Assembly: GCA_035222895.1 (NCBI GenBank)
Contig: JAVYIG010002748.1
Location: 165,959 to 229,958, forward strand
Length of the DNA stretch: 64,000 bases
Direction: 5' to 3'
Origin: Strongylocentrotus droebachiensis
Lineage: Eukaryota > Echinodermata > Echinoidea > Camarodonta > Strongylocentrotidae
Part shown: in pieces, positions 11,472 through 23,029 of the stretch
How the letters are laid out: the number at the start of each line of letters is the position of its first letter
Numbering within the stretch: the first letter of the stretch is position 1
Translations under genes and position numbers: made by a program
Notes under the pieces: model-generated
The model's input: only the letters and a program-made list of their open reading frames with translations
Databases searched by the model: none
Told to the model about the DNA's origin: nothing

Positions 11472-12194
11472 GATCTAAAATGGAGAGAAGAAAACAAAGT
11501 CGACACAATGATGGACTGGTTCAAAGTACCATAGGTGAGTGATAAGGAAACATAATTTCTAATTGTTGTAATACGACGCGATCGCAAAGGCTTGCAGGAA
11601 ATCAAGATATTTTTTCTTGTTATAAGCTGCATAGCCCTTTGAAGTACACTAGAAGAAGAAGAATCCCAGTGTAATTTCAATACCGCGTTGTGTGTCCCAA
11701 AGAAATCACGTTCGGATTGCATAATACGTCATCCTAATGTTTGCAAATTTAAATAATTATATTTGATGGACATAGCTTGCAATATTGCTAAGAGGTAGAT
11801 TTTTCGAAAGCCTTAAATTGCCATCGGATTATACAAGAAGATCAATGTTTTCATACTGATTGATCTTGAATCAAAATTATGATATAAAGCAGAAGGAAAG
11901 ATGAACAAACGATATGGAAAACAAACTAAGACAGAAAAAGAAATCCACATTACTATACGAAAGTTCAAAACAATTCGGCATTTCAAGATGAAACGAACAT
12001 TTTAAATATAACCACTAACATTTAAGCACTTAACACATACACTAATGATTATTCCTATCGCTAATTACATTCAACAAAACCCTATTTCCTCTACTTTCAG
12101 ATTTTCAAAAAGTACTGGGCAGGTGGCGTCAGCGGATTGGACAAGGAGGGTCACGTGGTGTACTTTGACGATTTTGGGAACCTAGATCCAAAGG
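11472..12194 (+). pseudogene. SEC14-like copy B, two-exon remnant
   Basis: Two blocks match exons 4 and 5 of the intact SEC14-like genes with exact exon lengths. 11472-11534 (63 nt, [16 protein letters not shown]...) lies between AG and GTGAG, and 12101-12194 (94 nt, ...[18 protein letters not shown]...) between AG and GTATG. The last codon of exon 4 is TAG where C and D have GAG (Glu), an in-frame nonsense change at 11532-11534. No exons 1-3 lie upstream, where TLR1 upstream sequence abuts, and none of 6-12 lie downstream, where repeats begin. I infer the relic of the SEC14L partner of TLR2. It could also be called a CRAL-TRIO gene fragment. Confidence 0.85.
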
Positions 12195-13130
12195 GTATGA
12201 ATACAGACAAAATGTGTGTAGAATACGCACACATTATATCAGATTAGAAAATAAATCAACGTTTAAATGCGTGCTCTAAAATGTATCTTAATGAAGCTAC
12301 TGTTTTTGTATGAAGGGTGGAATAATGGAAACATCTTTACTGAATCTCCTTTCGTTAGAGTAAGGGTGCGTTTATCCGGTCTTGCCACTAGATATGTACA
12401 TTTCGAACCCCACTATCGAAACCAGGCGCGGATCCACGGGGGAGGGGGGGGGGGGGTCAGACTTGTTTTAAAATTAAAATCATTATTAAATAAATAAAAT
12501 TAGAAAAAAACGGTTTTTGATATAAATTGTTGTATTTAGTTCCCACACTACCCCCCCCCCCCCCCCCCACTGAGCGAAAAAACGGTCTGCGCAATTTACG
12601 AATTTCCGAGGGCAAAAATGAAAGAAAGAAAAATGCTCACCGGGAAGCGCATTTCTATTTTACACAACCGTTTAGCCAGTTCAGTCAAGTATACTGTGCG
12701 AATGACTGGAGACAGAGTCTAACATTACTCTTGTTGGTAATTTTGGATTGCTGGATCTGTACATACTCGGGCGTGTAGCTAGCAGCGGCTGTGATTAGCT
12801 ACATTAAATTTATTGTAGGCAGGGGCGGTGATCCCAGGGGGACGGGGGACACGTCCCCTCGGAAAATTCGAAAAAGTGCAAAAAATGAAAAGCAAATTCT
12901 GACTAAAGACTGCAACACACTTATAAGCAGGCGCGCCGGAAGCAGTTTAGGATTGGGGGGTGGGGGGGGGGGGGGGCAAACATTCCAGGGGGCTCACCTT
13001 CCAGGGGCAGTGACGTAATGAGAAAAATCGTTCGTAAGGGTGGGGGGGGGACGAAAAATTCACCACTAGTCTTACACGTTACATGCAGGTCCCGCTGAAC
13101 GTTTTTCAAAGTGGATTATTAACGATCAGG
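12195..13130. repeat. Poly-G/poly-C rich interspersed repeat fragments; no gene
   Basis: Several fragments of G-rich repeats with long homopolymers: GGCGCGGATCCACGGGGG at about 12426, a poly-C run at 12549-12569, a GGGGCGG-type motif at about 12823, GCAGGCGCGCC at about 12927, and poly-G at 12955-12976. The GGGGCGGATCC-type starts resemble the ends of the hAT-like MITE at 34028-34437, but complete boundaries are not visible. Short proline- or glycine-rich frames here are artefacts of the homopolymers. Confidence 0.6.
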
Positions 13131-13250
13131 TAGAGCGTAAATTGGCGTGGGGTCCAGGGCATGACCCTCGGCAGGGGGTCAAGGGGCTGGGTCCCCGGAA
13201 GCTCAAGGGTTTTAGGTATTTAATTACGGTTAGATGAGCATCCAGGGGCC
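13131..13250 (-). repeat. G/C-rich repeat family, copy 1
   Basis: Reverse complement of a repeat found again at about 15190-15300 and 15325-15440. Shared parts are CTGGATGCTCATC, CCGTAATTAAATGCCTAAA-like sequence, GAGCTTC and a CCCACGCCAATTT end. No coding capacity is visible; family unknown. Confidence 0.65.
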
Positions 13251-13266
13251 CTCTTTAAGGCTATTG

Positions 13267-13770
13267 ACGTGTTCATGTATATACAAACGGCAACAGTTTC
13301 AATATAAAATGTAAGTTCTTCTCACTCAAACCATTGGTCTGGAAACAATTATTTGCCCATTGTGTTATATTGTATTACATTTTCACTAACGATGAATTTA
13401 TATATTATATATGTTATGCAATTTTCAAGTTTCCCAGGTTTATTTAGGAGAATAGAAGATTGATATTGTTAAGTTGTTCGATAACATCGCTAAATTTGAT
13501 TGGATTGGAGATATATCTCAGTAAAGGCTATATACTCTTAAACAAATCTACACCATAAAACTTCAAGCTCACTCACACATGATATATTGCGACACTTTCA
13601 AGGCTACTTATTATTTCAAGTTCATGTTTATACAAACGGCAACAGCTTCAATATTAAATGAAGTTCTTCTCACTTAAATCATTGATCTGGAAAAAATAAT
13701 ACTTGCCCATTGTTGTATATTATACAACATTTTCCATAACGATGAATATACATTGTAATGTAATTTTCAG
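13267..13770 (+). repeat. Pair of direct repeats, about 350 bp apart
   Basis: 13267-13435 and 13618-13770 share TACAAACGGCAACAG, AAGTTCTTCTCACT, TTGCCCATTGT and AACGATGAAT in the same order with indels. They look like a local tandem duplication of noncoding sequence. No gene is visible from here to about 15180. Confidence 0.75.
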
Positions 13771-15189
13771 GAAAACCATACTTGTCTCTTGTTATGATAC
13801 TAAAGCAAATCATTACGCTTATCGATAGGATAATGTGAATAACGTGTCGAATAATAACATCATTACGTGCTATTATCAACCGGACTAGACATGTAAACAA
13901 ACATTTAAACATGCATACACTTTTGCCAGCAAGCAAGTTTTTCAACAAAGAATACAAAATTTGAACAACGTTTTACAATTTAGTCAGGACAGATTCAAAG
14001 ATGATTTGAAGCATGCCCTACACTCTTAGTTGGACTGTAACAGTTGTCTTCTAAAGTCTTCCATATATAAATTTAAAGGAGGTCAATACTCATTATGAAA
14101 ACACCCCTCTCGTTTGGTTGACACATCAATATATATTGTGCACACATGTAAAAATTTGAAAATATTTTTTCTTTGGGGGAGGGGGGTGGGGTTGAGGGCG
14201 GGGGCAATCCAGAAAGGGACCGATATGTGAAAATGTGGGTACTAGCCCATGGACTTAGGCCTAAAATGGAGGTTTACTGATAGGTCACTTCACAAAAATG
14301 GCTCATGTGGATACTTTTTTGAGCAAAACACAGAGTAGGTGGAGCCAACGTCTACACACGTCACATCGCACCCATGGAAGTTTTGTGTCAGTGTAATTCC
14401 CTGGCTTTTCACGCGAAACATATATTTCCTCGTGTCTTTTTCGAGATGCCCCACCTTCCGAGGATTTATTCCCTTCGACATAGCTAGAGCGTTCTGCACT
14501 TGAAAGCGAAATGTGCGAGTCAGGGGCGGCGAACCGGGTGGGGGGGGGGGGGGGACACTTACCCCCTCAATTTTTGTAAGGGGGATCTAAAGGGCCCAAG
14601 AGTGCAGCGTTTAGACTAATACAAATGCAAAAATCTTCTCGCACGCTCCCTCTCATAATATCCTTCAAAATGTACGAGTAAATATTGTAGAAAATGTGTA
14701 TTCTGTTGGTATCACGTAAGAACAGTTTACATTGTATTTTTACAAGATTAAGAGTCATAGAATAAGATCTGTGGTTCAAAAATGAATATTCAGCTTGCTC
14801 TTTTAAAAAGTCCCTTCCTGCCTACTTACTAAAATTTACCTAATAAATATTTACAACCCTTCGGACTGCACACTAGATACCGGCAAAGTAAAATTGAAGT
14901 GTGAAAAAGTATATTGCTTGTTTTTAAACTATAGTTTTGCTAAATTTTGTAATTTTGTAATACAACAAACCTGTGAGGGGGTAGCATAGAGCTATATAAT
15001 AGGACTTATCATATAGTTCAATGGGGGATAGTCACTTCCGTCACCTCCTCCCCTTTCACTGGCGTACTGATGGAGGGGGGCAGTAACCCCCCCCCCCATA
15101 GATTCAAACATGGTTTATTTCTAATTTGATACCAGCAATAATATTTACAAATGTTGCTAAAATGGCATTATTTTCCCCTGGACCCTTCC
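13771..15189. other. Intergenic, no gene seen
   Basis: AT-rich sequence with G-rich repeat debris at 14170-14215, 14520-14560 and 15055-15105. No reading frame resembles a known protein and no RNA gene is recognisable. Confidence 0.6.
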
Positions 15190-15440
15190 GAGGGCCCTAA
15201 GGCGGCCCCTGGATGCTCATCCGTCTGATCGTAATTTGATGCATTAAAATCCTGAGCTTCTGGGGGCGCCGCCCCCTAGACCTCACATCAAATTAGTGAC
15301 CTGCCAGTATCACAAATAAGGTATCAAAATAAGCTCATCTGACCGTAATTAAATGCCTAAAGAACCCCTGAGCTTCATGGGGCTCCGCCTCTTGACTCCC
15401 GCTAGGGCTTTGCCCCTGGAACCCACGCCAATTTTAAGCT
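15190..15440 (+). repeat. G/C-rich repeat family, copies 2 and 3 in tandem
   Basis: About 15190-15300 and 15325-15440 are two adjacent copies of the element seen inverted at 13131-13250. Each runs GCTCATC, CGTAATT, AATGCCTAAA or a variant, TGAGCTTC, then a GGGGC-rich block. Confidence 0.65.
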
Positions 15441-15665
15441 TTTTTTGCTTCGCTCGCTTTGCTACTTGATCGTAGATACTTGAGCCCCCCCCCCCCCGCC
15501 CCACACCCCAACGTTTTTGCTCATTACGACACTGGCCCCTCTTGCTCATTATGTTCCCTCGTCCCTCGCATTTCGTCCCCTTCCCCCTGGCCATGAAAAG
15601 AAATCGCCGCCCCTGATTACAATTGTAGAAGCCCTAATTGATTGGAGAGCCAGCCAGCTAGCTTA

Positions 15666-15862
15666 AATCTATCCTCTTCTCTGTCGTCGTGTATTTCTTT
15701 GTTTTTCCTTCAATCTATCCTCTTCTCTTTCGCTATGTCTTTCTTTGTTTTTCCTTTGATCTATCGTCTTCTCTTTCCTTATGGATTTCCCTGTTTTTCC
15801 TTCTCCATATCCTCTCCACTCTCTACTTATGTATTTCTTTGTTTTCCCTTTTCTATTATCTT
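15666..15862 (+). repeat. Pyrimidine-rich minisatellite, period about 46 bp
   Basis: At least three units starting ATCTATC(C/G)TCTTCTCT and ending TTTGTTTTTCCTT begin at 15667, 15713 and 15760, with a more diverged fourth. Translations of the tract are repetitive and not proteins. Confidence 0.8.
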
Positions 15863-15895
15863 CACTTCCCTGGGTATACGTGCTTACATGTACCA

Positions 15896-16150
15896 TATTA
15901 GGGACTTTTAGATTTGCACGTCGACAGCTTCGACTGCAACGTGTGACGTCATTTTAAGGCACTGCGCATGCGTCACGTCGTGTCAGTCGGCAATTGAGAA
16001 TGCGTCAACCTTGATTTTCCTAAATCTAGTACGGTACTAAGTATATGCCGCGTTCTAAAAGTCCCTAACATGAGCAGTTGAGTACGTTGACACGCATGAT
16101 CAGTCGGCGTTCGTCGTGTACTCGACCACTCGATCTAAAAGTCCCTAATA
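15896..16150. mobile_element. MITE with 18-bp terminal inverted repeats
   Basis: The ends are perfect inverted repeats: TATTAGGGACTTTTAGAT at 15896-15913 and its reverse complement at 16133-16150. The element is 255 bp, GC-richer inside, with a third internal copy of the end at about 16055-16069 that suggests a nested or tandem insertion. No coding capacity. A related copy lies at 24365-24490. The transposase family is not known to me. Confidence 0.85.
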
Positions 16151-16346
16151 GCATCAGTCGTCAGAATGATTATAATTATAGAACTCACACCAACTTGCTG
16201 TATCTGATTTTCTCACCGCCGTTTGTTTGAATCCTTTCCACCAGAACGTCTCATGGCACAATATTATTGGATTTCATACAAACTGAAATGAAGTATGAGC
16301 AAATGCGTTTTTATTTCCTCATCGAGGCTCTTCAAATGTTCTCAAT

Positions 16347-16489
16347 GACCCAAATTTACAAAGGAGGTTTGTCGACAAACCTCCTTTTGTTTTTTTACAA
16401 ACCAGGTTTGATAAAAAACGCGTCAAAACGCGTCATATGACGTACATAAACCTCGGTTTGTCGACAAACCTCCTTTGTGAATTCGGGCC
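16347..16489. mobile_element. 143-bp MITE with palindromic subterminal hairpins
   Basis: Both ends carry the same roughly 35-bp inverted repeat, with the core ACAAAGGAGGTTTGTCGACA. That core is itself palindromic, so each end can fold alone and the whole can fold on itself. The outer ends differ at three positions (GACCCAAATTT against GGCCCGAATTC). The centre holds two ACGCGTCAAAACGCGTC-type repeats. Confidence 0.85.
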
Positions 16490-16936
16490 TGTGTGTTGAA
16501 AAATTTGATCATGTTTGACATAATTTTCGCGTCAGATCTACTACAAAACCGAACACAAACTATAATTAGAGCTATAATTATATCTGACTTATAGCAGCAT
16601 GTCACTTTTGCTTCTGGGATCACTACAATAAGGAATTTTAAGTTATGCTGTAGAGCCTATATCAACCAATCTGTTTTAGCGTAATGATGTGTAAGAACGA
16701 GAAGAAAGGTTATAAAGAGAAAATGTATAAGAAGTGCTCACAAGGTTGCTTGGGGAGATGGAAGAGGAGTTTGTGGGCTTGAAAAAATGGAGGAGGTTAA
16801 GGGGAATAGATTAGAAGAACAGAGCATCATCTTCGTGAACGAATGAAACATAATTCGGGTCACATTTCAGTTGAGTGTTAAGCTGTTGTCATCAGAATGT
16901 AACTCGTGTTCAATACGTTCCTTCGTGGGAAAATTC

Positions 16937-17100
16937 CCCCCCGGAGAATTCTCCCCCCCCCCGAGGACAATTACCCCCCGGAAAATTACCCCCCGAGGAC
17001 AACTACCCCCCGAGGACAATTACCCCCCGGAAAACTACCCCCTAGGACAATTACCCCCCGAGGGTAACTACCCCCGATGACAACTACCCCCCCCTCGAGG
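16937..17100 (+). repeat. Minisatellite GAGGACAATTACCCCC, forward array
   Basis: About nine degenerate units of 16-18 nt (GAGGACAATTACCCCCC and GGAAAATTACCCCCC forms). The same unit forms an array in the opposite orientation at 18215-18652, so the two make a large inverted repeat with a loop of about 1.1 kb. It is not a CRISPR array: there are no unique spacers. Confidence 0.85.
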
Positions 17101-17103
17101 ACA

Positions 17104-18214
17104 ATCAGGATTCAATAGCAAAAGACGATCTGACACATTGAGAGATGTTGTGAAGGCTACGAGCCAATAAAATCCCGTGCATTTGTTCAAATACTTGCGC
17201 GTGATCTTCCTCATTACTACACATTTTACTTTAACTATAATGTATGCAACACCAGTGTGGTTGCTGTTTTCTACGAAGGATGTAAGTTTGAGGGAATTGT
17301 CCAGGGCGTCTCAAAATGCATAAAAATACATTTCTCTTGAGCAGCGTTATTTCAACTTTTTGTTAGACACAGTGCCCTCTTAAGAAATGAAAAGTTTTGC
17401 CCAATCTAAAATTCTTCACAAACTGTTTATTTTGCATCACTCTGGCACTCGTCAAAATAAATACTCTAACCGTTTCTGTTATGTAACCAACATTCTCTTG
17501 CGGCACCCCAGTTGAAAAACGCTGCTCTGGAATTTTTAAAATCATTGAGATGAATGTACCAGAGAGCAAATACTTATTTTTGTTTAATATGGCACCGTAC
17601 ATACCATATATTTAACTTGAAGGCAATTTTTATTTCAAAATAAATTACAGTACAAGAAAACATATTTTAGTTCACCATGACAATATATTACATTACATTT
17701 ATAAACATGAAGAAAACCTTAATTTTGGAATAGATCATGGATGAGGGCCCATAATACATACAAAGACAAATATATGATCAGCTGATTAAAAAAGTTACAC
17801 AGGATGCTTAATTAATGAAATCTTACATCCTAATTTCTTTGTTGGGCCATTTCGGGGGAGACTGGCTGTAACGCGTACTCATCTGCGCGTAATGTATTGT
17901 TAAATTTCTAAGAAATGTAAATTCCGTTGAAGGTGCAAACACAAATATGCAACTCCGTGACGTGTCTTGTGAGCTCCCCGCCTAGTTGCCCTGTGCTAGA
18001 AAACTTTAAAAAAATCTATATTCTTCCTTAACAAATTTTCTCTCATACATTCACCCAAAATATAATTAAATATAATTATTGCAAATATGTTTATACACAA
18101 CCCATGTACGAAACAAATCTATTCCGTCATAAATAACTAAGAAAATGAAAGTTCATGAAGTTTTCTCTAAATAGCAATTTGAAGAGGAGCTCGCATTATA
18201 CGTCACAGTGTTGC
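17104..18214. other. Intergenic loop between inverted minisatellites
   Basis: AT-rich sequence with no recognisable gene, repeat or RNA. Confidence 0.6.
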
Positions 18215-18652
18215 AAATTCCCTGGGTATTATTGTCCTCGGGGGTAATTCTGTTTCGAGGGGGGGGGGGGGGTAATTGTCCTCGGGGGGTAGTTGTCCTA
18301 GAGGGGTAATTGTCCTCTGCGGTAATTTGTCCTAGGGGGTAATTGTCCTCGGGGGGGGGGATAGTTGGCCTCGGGGGTAACTGTCCTCGGGGGTAATTGT
18401 TCTCGGGGGTAGTTGTCCTCGGGGGGGGGGGATAGTTGGCCTCGGGGGTAACTGTCCTCGGGGGTAATTGTCCTCGGGGGTAGTTGTCCTCGGGGGGTAA
18501 TTGTCCCCGGGGGGGTAGTTGTCCTCGGGGGTAGTTGTCCTCGGGGGGTAATTCTCCGGGGGGTAATTTTCCGGGGGGTAATTGTCCTTGGGGGTAGTTT
18601 TCCGGGGGGTAATGTTCCGGGGGTGATTGCCCAGGGGGTAATTGTCCTAGAA
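18215..18652 (-). repeat. Minisatellite GAGGACAATTACCCCC, reverse array
   Basis: About 25 degenerate units of TCCTCGGGGGTAATTG type, with longer G runs in some units. It is the inverted counterpart of 16937-17100. A long minus-strand frame here (rich in PPEDNYPRGQL) is a translation of the satellite. Confidence 0.85.
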
Positions 18653-19042
18653 CCCTCTGTGTGTGCGTGTTGGGGGGGGGGGGGTGGGGTTGGGGGGTAT
18701 GCATGCGTGTATTTATGTGATGTGTGTGTGTTGCGGTTGTCAAATTCTCACGTCATCCCTTGCGACGTTTCCTTTATATTCTTGACAAAGAATGAACTAC
18801 TTCTCTTCCACAAATAAAACATCATCCTATGGGGAAGGGGGGGGGTGGAAGTGTGAGCTCTTTGCAATACTGTTCACATGACTATAAAGACATCTGTCAC
18901 GTCGGAATTGCCTACATGTATAAACACTAATCTCGATGCAATAAACTGATTATTTGTTTAACAAACTTCGAGTTACAACCACGTGTCATGACACGCGATC
19001 TTCCATAAAAGCGTTCAGATTCCACGCTTTTTTAATCTGATA

Positions 19043-21786
19043 CTAAACGGGAATAACATTATTCATTTCCCTGTTAGCCCTCATGCTCTTCTCAAACTTT
19101 GCCCAGAAGAGTTCTTGTCTATCTTCATCGTCATCCACCCACAGCAAATAAGGTTTGTTCCGACTCAGCAACAGCCTTACAAGATACGGTAGGTGGTCAT
19201 CATCGATGTCCTCTAAAAATATGAGGATGACCTTCTCCAATTTGGTGTCATTCATATGCTCCACGGCCATACGGAGTTTGGTCATGAACCAGGTATCCTC
19301 CACTGACTCGTTGCTAAGCAACAAGACCGTCTTGAAGCTGTTCTCGATGACGTCGTAGATGGCGTTTAAGTAGAAAGACCCTGGATGAAGGCCATTATCC
19401 CCAAAAACGATGTGCTCCAGGTGTGGCATCCTCCCCTGTAGGAATGGCTTCATGTAATCGTTGATCCACCGATCATCATCTTCACGGAACATGAGGTTAA
19501 GCTGATACTCGTAGTCCTCAGGACCTTGATTTTCAGTAATTTCTTGATACCCAATGATGGCCAACTTTAAGAGAAATAATTTGTGGTTCAGCCACCATCG
19601 CTTTTGGTACACAAGGATACTTAGCGACAGAACGGTCACGATTGCCAAAGATACACCAACGATAAGATAGATATTGACTCCGCAGGAATCTTTAGGATGG
19701 AACGACCAGATAGTCTGATTCCGTAGTGATTTGAAGGAAGTACTAGAGCAACGAATTTCACTTCTTTTATCAATTGTTGTATTCACCTTGTTCAGCCATT
19801 CCCTGAACCACGCAAGTTGACAGGTACATGTGAAGGGATTGTTCGCAATGATCAACACCTTTAGACTTGTTGGAAATAGTGTGAAAGAATCTATCGTGGA
19901 GATTTGATTATTCTGGAGATATAGATACTGAAGACTAGATGTTCTGGAAAATAATAGCTTCTCGATAACTGTAATATAATTAGATTCAGGTTACGTAAAT
20001 TCTGTAGATCCTGAAAAGCTTTTGCGGGAATGATTTTAATCACGTTTTTGGCCAACGAGAGATCTGTTAGTGACGTGAGATTCCTAAATATCCCCGAGTC
20101 AATTTGTTGTATGTGACAGTTAGTCAGATCTAGCTCATGAATATTCCAAAGTGTGTTAAATGCATTAGGAACGTGGTGGAAATCATCGAATAAGTTTTTT
20201 TGCAGTTTAAGGGTGTGCAACGAGACCAATCCTGAAAACAGTGACGTACTGTTTTTAAATTGGACTAGATCTTTGGCTATGATTTTAGTTTTGGATAATA
20301 TTAGAGTTCTCAGAGCCGATGTATGACTAAACTGGCCACAGGAAGTAATTTCTAAGCGAGTATGAAGATAGGACATATCGAGCAACACTAGTTGATGCAT
20401 GTTTTTGAAAGAACCAGTCAATGTGAATTTGACTAAATCTTTCATTATGATCTTTTCTAAAGAACTGGTTTCTTCAAAGGCATCAACGGCAAAATAGAGA
20501 TACTTATTTAAAGAGAAATCAACATTTTTTAAATTGTTTAAACCAACGAACGTTTTGTTGTTCACTAAGTTAATGTTGTTATCGATCAAGATAAGTGTTT
20601 GAAGATTTGTTGCATTCCATGGTATAGGTTTGATTTCACGAATGTTGCTTTCATAGAATCTCAAAGTGCTGAGACGGTGGCTTCCGTCGAACCATTGAGG
20701 ATCTAATACAGAAATGTCGTTACGTGATAAATTAATGATCTCAAGCCTTTCGGCGCAAGCAAAAGTTCCTCGTGGAAGCGACTTGATTTTGTTTACAGAT
20801 AGATCCAAATTAACCAGCGACTTCAATCCACAAAATGACTCGTTATGAAGACTAGATAAATTATTGTTTCCCATGCCTAGTACCTGGAGTTTTTCGAAAC
20901 CATCCAGGGCATCCTTTGGAATAGTTATCAATTCGTTGTATCCGAGATAAAGTTTTATTATACCTGGAAAAAGATCTCTTGGTATTTCCGATGTATTCAT
21001 GGGTACAATAGATCTCATGCCCGACCCGGTTATGGACACCTTTGCTATTGCCTTGTTACCCAGAAAGGACTCGGCGTGGAATTTACCCAACGATATATAA
21101 TCGATGAGTAAATTTACTGCTGGTAAATCCATGAAAACTGCACGAGGGAGACTCTTTATATCGTTGTGATACAGGTTAAATCTATCGAGGGAGCAATTCC
21201 GTAAAGCTAAAAAATCTCCTTGCTCTAGTGAACTGACTTCATTAAAAGACAAATCAAAACGTGACAAATTCTTACATCTGCATGCGTTCTCCCCATCTTC
21301 TGCAAACTGTGTAGTTTGCAGATTTTGTCCAAAGATGCGAGGAATTCCCTTGAGTCTATTTTGATGTAGAATTAGCGAGGATAGGTGAACATTCTTCTCC
21401 AGGAGGGAAAAGGGTAGGACACTGATATTGTTGTGATGGAGCATTAATACCTTAAGTAGCAGGAGATTATAAAACGTTTCATTCCCAATGAGGTAGATGG
21501 AGTTATAACTAGCGTCTACAGTTTCTAGCTGTGTATAGTTCACGAACGATTTGTCCAGGAGCATAGAGATGTTATTATGAGAAACGTAGAAGGAACGTAA
21601 GTCGTGTGAAAGATTCCGGGGAACCGATGTCAGACCGCGATATGAGCAGTTGGCGCTATGGTACCTCGAGTTTTCCGAGCACGTATGATTAAGAGTTATG
21701 CTGGTTTTATCCATCACCACACCATATAGCAAAGTGAATCCACACAGTACTACGAAGCTTATTGCGTGAGCGTACATAGCCATCAT
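19043..21786 (-). pseudogene. Toll-like receptor 2 of this array, frameshifted
   Basis: Colinear with TLR1 over its full length: signal peptide from ATG at 21786, LRRNT, leucine-rich repeats, LRRCT, transmembrane helix and TIR. The frame breaks at about 19976-19987, where TLR1 has TTAGATGTTAGAT and this copy only TTAGAT, a 7-nt loss between short direct repeats. Translation then leaves the LRR frame and stops near 19891. The original frame is open again downstream to the stop at 19045-19043, covering the last LRRs, LRRCT (NPFTCTCQLAWF), transmembrane segment and TIR with an FW box 3. Without a transmembrane segment the product would be a secreted LRR fragment of about 630 residues. Most likely a recent pseudogene; an assembly error is the alternative. 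Confidence 0.9.
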
Positions 21787-23029
21787 GAGTTCCAACCAAC
21801 AGGTCGCTGATACTGAATTGATGCGAGAAAAATGAAGGAAAATCGAAGTAGTACTCGGTCCCTAAAAATAATTACGACGAGTCAGCCTTTTTGTTCTTAA
21901 AACGAAGCCCAGGTCTATCGTAAAGAGAAATATCCAAGGTAGAAGGATGAAGTCTTTGAGGGTGCTGTAGAAACCGTGTTTGATGCCTTCTCAAAATGTG
22001 CTTGTTTGCTTTAGTTGACTGCTAAGAAAGTATATTTGCATCACATACCTAGAATATCACCAATTGATGAATTATAGTGGTGTTATTAAAGCACCATTTC
22101 AACCTTTGGCCAACCAAGCTGATCCAAGAGTTGACTGGATGGCCTTTCTTCGCTTCCCAAGAAGGTCGATATGCCAAGTCCTGGACTGCATCAGAGAGAT
22201 ATCCGCAGGTATGAAAATTCAGTAGTTCCTACAACATTTACTGTGCTCTTGACTGTCACTCGGTGTTCTTTTCGTCCATTTGTAGACTTGCTTAACATAA
22301 GGTCCTTCATCAGCAGACTTGGTTCAAGATTGTTCTAATCAAACCGACCTTTCTCAAGCCTCTTCAGCACGTCAAATATCGTTTAATTCGCTTTCTTTAT
22401 GACCCTGCATGAATAACGTTGCTCCTATTCCACCGTCTGGGTGTGTATTATTTGAGGAATCAACCCTCACAAAGCAACGTGTGCTGAGTCAAAGATGCTT
22501 TCAGTTCGAATGAGACAAGAGTCAAGATTGTGAAACACCGTGAGATGCAACATGAAATGAAGCGTCGGTTAAGACATGCGATCAGTTTGTTAATTGTATC
22601 ACGTGATAAGTGAACTAAAATAACGGTACACACACCTTCAATGGGGCGGTCGGTGATAGATAAGAAAGTGACGATGCTTAATATAGAACAAACAAAGAAC
22701 TGTGGTATTCAGCTCTCGATGAGAAATACCAGCCCATTGATTCAATCAAATTGATTTCATGTTTAGGTATCTTATTATTTCAAGAAACGATTACTTTACG
22801 GCCTGTGGCTATTATTCTTGGTTTTTATCTCGGAAATTTTTCAAGTATCGATAATTATGTTCAATTACCAATATCCTGTTTTAAGTGATGTTATTGTACT
22901 AATTTTCATCGAGTGTAATGCGATATGTTCTGTTTTACATTTTGCCTTTGTTTTCTTGAGTATTTCACAATTCTATTTAACATACTCCAAATTTATATTG
23001 CTTTGTTTGGTCTTTTGGTATATTTGTTA
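21787..23029. other. Conserved upstream block of TLR2
   Basis: Paralogous to 10264-11466 and 54219-55636. It keeps the CCAAGAAGGTCGATA...TCAGAGAGATATCCGC sub-block (22155-22207). No gene is seen. It ends in the 3' tail of a LINE (AATTGAATTGAAT at about 23030). Confidence 0.75.

Noticed and set aside
12527..13109. Proline- or glycine-rich short frames
   Set aside because: Artefacts of poly-C and poly-G runs in repeat fragments.
15642..15911. 89-residue Phe/Leu/Ser-rich frame
   Set aside because: Derived from the 46-bp pyrimidine minisatellite.
16937..18652. Possible CRISPR-like array
   Set aside because: Units are adjacent without unique spacers, lengths drift, and the host is clearly a eukaryote.
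18153..18743. 196-residue minus-strand frame rich in Pro-Glu-Asp-Asn-Tyr repeats
   Set aside because: It is a translation of the GAGGACAATTACCCCC minisatellite with poly-G interruptions; units vary in length by single bases, as noncoding satellites do.
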